Below, in pieces: positions 6,165 through 10,093 of a DNA stretch of 10,093 bases. The DNA lies in assembly GCA_964612995.1 (NCBI GenBank), contig CAZTGE010000141.1, forward strand, positions 1 through 10,093. Reading direction: 5' to 3'. Positions within the stretch are counted from its first letter, which is position 1; every line of letters begins with the position of its first letter. The DNA comes from SLQH01 sp964612995 (GTDB lineage: Bacteria; Planctomycetota; UBA11346). The position numbers and the translations under genes are program-made. Below the pieces are notes generated by a model. The model ran no database searches, was not told the origin of the DNA, and saw nothing but the letters and a program-made list of their open reading frames with translations.

Positions 6165-7497
6165 ATCCCAATTGCTAGACAGAATTCGCTCCAGCTTCCT
6201 TCGAGGAGGACGCAGTCTTCTGAAGCTTGGCGCCGGGGAAAGGGCCTCATTTGAGCAGATTGCAGAGATGGTCGCTCTCGCGCCAGACTCTTTTTGGAAA
6301 CGAGGCCTTGAGGGAACGGCAAAGGCGTCTGGCAAAGTTCAGGTAATTGACATGTTCTGTGGTTGCGGAGGCATGTCCGCTGGCTTTGCTCTCGCAAACT
6401 CTGTCCACCCGGCCTACAGGCTACTGGCTTCGGTGGATATTGACCCTGTGGCGAATCAGACATATGAGGAAAACTTTGGTATTAAGCCTGAGCAAGAAGA
6501 CATCTCTCGCCTTGCGGCAGACCGTAGCCGACTTAGCCGCTTTATGTCTTCCCATGGCTATGATCCAAGTCTTCCCTTGGTGCTTATAGGATGCGCTCCC
6601 TGCCAGGGTTTCTCCTCTCACAGAAACACCAAAGGGGCAGGCGATCAAAGAAATTCCTTGTTCCTCGATTTTGCCAAAGTCGCCACCGAGATCAGGCCAG
6701 ATGTTATCTTGGTCGAGAACGTGCCTGAAATCATTACGGATAAATACTGGGGGTTTATCCAGAAGGCGCGACGCAAGCTAAATGGAGCTGGGTACTCTAC
6801 CTATTTGGCAGTTCATAATATGGCTGGATTTGGGGTTCCACAGGAACGGTTTCGCGCACTGATAATTGCCATGAAGGGTGAGTTTGACCCGCCGTTAGCG
6901 TTTTTGGACAGAAATGGCTACCGCACTGTCCGGGATGCCATTGGGCGCCTCCCCGATGTCCCTGCAGGCGACAAGAAGCATCTCGACATACTGCATTACA
7001 GCGCTGGCCACCAGGAGTCGACCATTGAGACTATCCGTGCGGTTCCGCATGATGGCGGAAGCCGTCCTGATGGAGTTGGTCCGGCATGTCTTAATCGAGC
7101 AAAGGAACGAAGTGGCAAGGCCGCCTATGAGGATGTGTATGGGCGCTTGGCGTGGGACCGACCCGCCATCACTATTACTGCTCATGCGCGTAATCCCGCA
7201 AGCGGGAGGTATGTTCATCCCATTCAGGACCGTGGGTTGACCATTCGAGAGGCCGCTTTGCTGCAAAGTTTCCCGACTGATTTCAAGTTTACAGGATCTC
7301 TCGATGCGTGTTTCCGGCAGATTGGAAATGCAGTGCCTCCAGCCTTCTCTGCGCACCTGGCAATCCACATCTTGGGGGAGTTAACAAAAAGAACCTCAGC
7401 CTCGACGGAAGCGGTCAATCGTGGCATTAAGGAGTCAATCGGCCCTTCATTTTCTCGGATCATTCCGGCGCTCAAGGCCGGAACCAGAATCGCATAG
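6148..7497 (+). CDS. DNA (cytosine-5)-methyltransferase, first of a tandem pair
   Basis: Transfers a methyl group from S-adenosylmethionine to C5 of cytosine in a specific DNA site. The 449-residue protein carries the m5C motifs in normal order: I, IDMFCGCGG (67-75); IV, PCQGFS (151-156) with catalytic Cys152; VI, ENV (190-192); VIII, QERFR (232-236); IX, REAALLQSFP (367-376); X, GNAVPP (393-398). The target-recognition region lies between about 240 and 335. The roughly 65 residues before motif I are an unusually long N-terminal extension of unknown role. ATG 6148 is chosen because GGGAGGTG (6134-6141) precedes it; the in-frame upstream ATG 6088 lies inside the RHH gene and would add 20 unrelated residues. 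The stop is 8 bp before the second methyltransferase. All catalytic residues are present, so it should be active. Confidence 0.95.
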   Translation: MPAIAESQLLDRIRSSFLRGGRSLLKLGAGERASFEQIAEMVALAPDSFWKRGLEGTAKASGKVQVIDMFCGCGGMSAGFALANSVHPAYRLLASVDIDPVANQTYEENFGIKPEQEDISRLAADRSRLSRFMSSHGYDPSLPLVLIGCAPCQGFSSHRNTKGAGDQRNSLFLDFAKVATEIRPDVILVENVPEIITDKYWGFIQKARRKLNGAGYSTYLAVHNMAGFGVPQERFRALIIAMKGEFDPPLAFLDRNGYRTVRDAIGRLPDVPAGDKKHLDILHYSAGHQESTIETIRAVPHDGGSRPDGVGPACLNRAKERSGKAAYEDVYGRLAWDRPAITITAHARNPASGRYVHPIQDRGLTIREAALLQSFPTDFKFTGSLDACFRQIGNAVPPAFSAHLAIHILGELTKRTSASTEAVNRGIKESIGPSFSRIIPALKAGTRIA

Positions 7498-7505
7498 GGC
7501 GGCAG

Positions 7506-8621
7506 ATGGCAAAGAAAAGAGGCGGTATATCTGACGACGTACGTCGTGCCCCTAAGGCCGTTGATCTATTCTGCGGTGCAGGCGGGTTCAGTCTCGGGCT
7601 TGCGCAAGCTGGGTTCGATGTCGTCCTCTCTGTAGACAATTGGGGCGTGGCCCTGGAGTCACACCAAAGGAACTTTCGGCATCCTGCGGTTTCGGCCGAT
7701 CTCGCTCAATCAAGTGTGATAGATCTACTTAAGCAAGAAAGGATCAGGCCATCGGATATTGACCTAATTGCAGGTGGCCCTCCTTGCCAAGGGTTTTCAA
7801 TTCAGCGCATCGGTGGCGACGTTGACGAGAGAAATAATCTAATTTTTTCGTTTGCTAAGGCGGTTATAGATATTCGGCCGCGCTTGTTTGTGATGGAAAA
7901 TGTCAAGGGCCTCATCGGAAGGCGAGGGCGAGAGTTGGTGGAGCGGTTTCTTCAGATGCTTGGCGATGTCGGCTATGAGGTCAATTATAGAGTATTAAAT
8001 GCGGCCGACTACGGAGTGCCCCAGAACAGACGGAGGGTTGTGTTCTTGGGCAGCCTTCGCTCAGGAGGCTGTGAGTTTCGCCATCCTATCGCGACCCATT
8101 CCGCTGAAAACCATCTGACTGTCTGGGATGCTATTGGGGATCTTCCATCGCCCCCTGTCGACCTGTCACCTATGCCTGGAGATCGCCTTCATCGTCGGAC
8201 CAGGATGTCAAAGCTCAACCTGCAGCGAATTATGTCTATTCCACCCGGCGGCGGGATGGAGGACTTGCCGGTGGAGTTGCGGGTAAATTGCCACAAGAAC
8301 GGGGCAAGTAAGATAGGACATCGCAGTGTCTATGGCCGTCTGCATAAGGACGAGCCAGCCGGGACGATAACGGCACGCTTTGACAGTTTTACCAGGGGTC
8401 GTTTTGGTCACCCGGTTGAACCTAGAAATATAACTCTTCGTGAAGGAGCCCGCCTTCAGAGCTTCCCCGACGACCACTTGTTTGTGGGAACGCAGGAAGA
8501 GATCGCGGCGCAAATTGGCAACGCGGTGCCGCCTTTGCTAGCAAAGCATATCGGGGAATCTGCCCGTCGCGCTCTCTCTGGGAGGGAATGCGCCCCTATT
8601 CAAACAGTTCTATCTGCTTAG
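7506..8621 (+). CDS. DNA (cytosine-5)-methyltransferase, second of a tandem pair
   Basis: Second m5C methyltransferase, 371 residues, clearly different in sequence from the first. Motif I is VDLFCGAGGFS (19-29); IV, PPCQGFS (92-98) with catalytic Cys94; VI, ENV (131-133); VIII, QNRRR (173-177); X, GNAVPP (338-343). The target-recognition region lies between about 180 and 275. Both enzymes share a YGRLxxDxPAxTITA segment before motif IX (276-290 here), which suggests related C-terminal architecture. Only a weak ribosome site precedes ATG 7506, which lies 8 bp after the preceding stop, so translation is probably coupled. Two m5C enzymes in one operon suit an asymmetric target needing one enzyme per strand, or two cytosines in one target, as known for LlaJI and BsuMI. 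The target itself cannot be read. Confidence 0.95.
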   Translation: MAKKRGGISDDVRRAPKAVDLFCGAGGFSLGLAQAGFDVVLSVDNWGVALESHQRNFRHPAVSADLAQSSVIDLLKQERIRPSDIDLIAGGPPCQGFSIQRIGGDVDERNNLIFSFAKAVIDIRPRLFVMENVKGLIGRRGRELVERFLQMLGDVGYEVNYRVLNAADYGVPQNRRRVVFLGSLRSGGCEFRHPIATHSAENHLTVWDAIGDLPSPPVDLSPMPGDRLHRRTRMSKLNLQRIMSIPPGGGMEDLPVELRVNCHKNGASKIGHRSVYGRLHKDEPAGTITARFDSFTRGRFGHPVEPRNITLREGARLQSFPDDHLFVGTQEEIAAQIGNAVPPLLAKHIGESARRALSGRECAPIQTVLSA

Positions 8622-8639
8622 ACTTTCTCCGGAGGCAGA

Positions 8640-9479
8640 ATGGCTGTTTCACATACAACCTGGACTGGATCTCTCCATCAAACCTTCCGCATTCTGACGG
8701 AGCCCTCTGCGAATATGCGTCCATTCCTGGAGTCTCACGGCAGGACTCCAGATGATGTCTTGGATGCCCTGCCATATGATCGAGCCAGGGCTCTCTCGCG
8801 AGGGTCTTCTGCCACAAGGCCAGACCCAAAACGATATCGCGATGGCAGGCAGGTATATCAAACGGCTGGATTGCTATATGAAAGCCAGGCAGGTCGAGTT
8901 GTTGTAACGGAGTTGGGCCAGGCTACCCACCGATGGCTGGACATTATCAAGCCAGCAAATTGCATGATCCTTGCTCGTCATGCCGCTTATGCTCTCTCTG
9001 CTTGCCAGCTAAGGAACCCCACTGGCGCAGGATCGCGTTTTGACGATTCCATGGAAGTCTTCCCGTTTGCATTCATCTGGCGGGCGATGCTGAATCTTGA
9101 CGGCAAGATCGCCTCGGACGAGCTGAACCGCGCTATCTTTAGGGTGAAGAACGAAGATGATCTCCATGTTGCCATCGAGAATATTCGTCGTTTTCGGACA
9201 ACGGGTGACCCGGCGGCAATGGGGGCTGAGGTGGTCACTGACGCCAAGGCAAAGAATGATCGAATTATTCCCTGGATGTCGATTGCGAGCTTTGGGTGGA
9301 CGCTCTTCCCAGACAAGCGGGGAGGCGATGGGGGCGACTATTACGAAATCCCAGATAGATCGTGGGCTGTACTAAGAGAAGCCGCTTCGATCCACCGAAG
9401 ACATAGAATCCACAGCAGTCAGGACGAGTACGTGAACTACGTATCCGACTGCGCTGCTCTACCAAAGGACCTGAGATGA
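8640..9479 (+). CDS. Unrecognised protein between methyltransferases and McrB-like ATPase; candidate specificity subunit
   Basis: I do not recognise a named family. The 279-residue soluble protein starts at ATG 8640 with a strong GGAGG (8631-8635). Residues about 64-100 (KRYRDGRQVYQTAGLLYESQ, then VVVTELGQATHRWLD) look like a winged-helix module, with a recognition-type helix and a beta wing. Residues about 137-186 (MEVFPFAFIWRAML and onward) resemble a second small helical module. The C-terminus has FGWTLFPDKRGGDGGDYYEIPD (218-239). No PD-(D/E)xK, HNH or GIY-YIG nuclease motif and no P-loop is visible, so it is probably not the nuclease. Its stop overlaps the start of the ATPase gene by 4 bp (ATGA), a sign of stoichiometric coupling. 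BsuMI also has an extra gene (ydiR) between its methyltransferases and McrB-like gene; whether the two are related is not known to me. Confidence 0.8.
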   Translation: MAVSHTTWTGSLHQTFRILTEPSANMRPFLESHGRTPDDVLDALPYDRARALSRGSSATRPDPKRYRDGRQVYQTAGLLYESQAGRVVVTELGQATHRWLDIIKPANCMILARHAAYALSACQLRNPTGAGSRFDDSMEVFPFAFIWRAMLNLDGKIASDELNRAIFRVKNEDDLHVAIENIRRFRTTGDPAAMGAEVVTDAKAKNDRIIPWMSIASFGWTLFPDKRGGDGGDYYEIPDRSWAVLREAASIHRRHRIHSSQDEYVNYVSDCAALPKDLR

Positions 9480-10093
9480 CAACCAATTACGGGGACGCAA
9501 CAGAGGAGATGATCTCCGCTGTCATCAACGCCTGCCTAAAGCACGGTATGCGGAGCATCATCGCTCTGGCTGGGGTTCCTGGCACGGGTAAGTCCTTTAT
9601 CGCCTCAATTGCCGCACAGCGATTTGCGAATGAACCCTTACTGGTGCGAGAAGTGCAGTTCCATCAATCCTTTTCCTATGAAGAGTTTATTGAGGGGATG
9701 AGGATCGACGAGTCCTCCGGCGTTAAAGTGGTTCCCGGAGTATTTTTGGAATGGAACGAACGGGCCCTTGAGGATCCTGATAATAAATACGTTCTGCTTA
9801 TTGAGGAACTAACGCGAGCGAATTTGGCCTCCGTTCTTGGTGAGCTTATGACCTACCTTGAGCATCGTGATCGCCCATTCCTTACGATCTACAGCCGGCG
9901 ACCGGTCCAGGTTGCTCCGAATATCACAATACTGGCGACCTACAATCCGACCGACCGATCGGCTATCGATTTAGACACTGCGTTAATGAGGCGCCTGCGA
10001 ATCCTGCAATTCCCGCCCTCAACAGACCAACTCTCCGAGATGCTTTCCGGGGGAGGCCTCTCTAATGCGGCAATTGACAAGCTCAAAGAAATG
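9476..10093 (+). CDS. McrB-like AAA+ NTPase, 5' part (runs off the window)
   Basis: NTP-driven motor of an McrBC/LlaJI-type restriction complex. The first 206 residues are present and no stop occurs before the window ends. Starting at ATG 9476, the order is: a short N-terminal helix; Walker A, GVPGTGKS (33-40); QFHQSFSYEEFIEG (60-73), typical of McrB-type ATPases; Walker B, VLLIEELTRAN (about 105-115), with Glu where Asp is usual; LGELMTYLEHRDR; a sensor-1 region, ILATYNPTDRS, matching the McrB MNTADRS signature; and LDTALMRRL with the putative arginine finger. There is no N-terminal DNA-binding domain like that of E. coli McrB, so DNA recognition must come from elsewhere, perhaps the preceding protein. 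The start overlaps that gene's stop as ATGA. A McrC or LlaJI-type nuclease gene is expected downstream, outside the window. Confidence 0.9.
   Translation, partial: MTTNYGDATEEMISAVINACLKHGMRSIIALAGVPGTGKSFIASIAAQRFANEPLLVREVQFHQSFSYEEFIEGMRIDESSGVKVVPGVFLEWNERALEDPDNKYVLLIEELTRANLASVLGELMTYLEHRDRPFLTIYSRRPVQVAPNITILATYNPTDRSAIDLDTALMRRLRILQFPPSTDQLSEMLSGGGLSNAAIDKLKEM

Noticed and set aside
5952..7497. RHH protein as antitoxin of a toxin-antitoxin pair
   Set aside because: The overlapping next gene is a full-length methyltransferase. No small toxin gene is present on either side.

Overview
The window has two parts that differ in base composition and character. Positions 1 to about 5.63 kb are very G+C-rich with strongly GC-biased third codon positions and look like host chromosome. 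From about 5.7 kb to the end the sequence is visibly richer in A+T and holds one defence operon that runs off the right edge, which looks like acquired DNA. The host is a Gram-negative-type bacterium, inferred from an LPS-kinase-like protein. A eukaryote-like UDP-sugar pyrophosphorylase and two lineage-type hypotheticals would fit a planctomycete of the Phycisphaerae, but a high-GC proteobacterium cannot be excluded from sequence alone.

Host part, left to right: a gene-free leader (1-305) with a strong hairpin; a UDPGP/UAP1-type UDP-sugar pyrophosphorylase (306-1661, +); a convergent hypothetical protein (1699-2640, -) resembling a peptidase-MA domain without the zinc motif; a divergent single-pass membrane protein with a long Pro/Gln-rich N-terminus (2812-3897, +); and a convergent Kdo/InaA-type kinase (3906-4739, -). 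The stop codons of the last two lie inside one small hairpin. A 450-bp gene-free stretch (4740-5188) with long inverted repeats follows. Next comes a complete one-piece tmRNA gene, ssrA (5189-5559), absent from any protein-level view. Its ends, acceptor and T-arms, pseudoknot 1 and a 13-residue tag reading frame ending ALAA can all be read directly. A clean intrinsic terminator lies at 5595-5625.

The acquired part starts just behind the 3' end of ssrA, a classic integration site. A 326-bp gene-free leader with repeats precedes five tightly packed + strand genes: a ribbon-helix-helix protein (5952-6164), two complete but different m5C DNA methyltransferases (6148-7497 and 7506-8621), a 279-residue protein of unknown family with possible winged-helix segments (8640-9479), and the first 206 residues of a McrB-like AAA+ ATPase (9476 to the edge). 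Overlaps and short gaps indicate one transcript with translational coupling.

The best reading is a BsuMI/LlaJI-like restriction-modification system: paired methyltransferases protect the two strands of a target, and a McrB-type NTPase motor with an unseen nuclease cuts unmodified DNA. The leading RHH protein (possible controller) and the unrecognised fourth protein (possible specificity subunit) are the least described parts.
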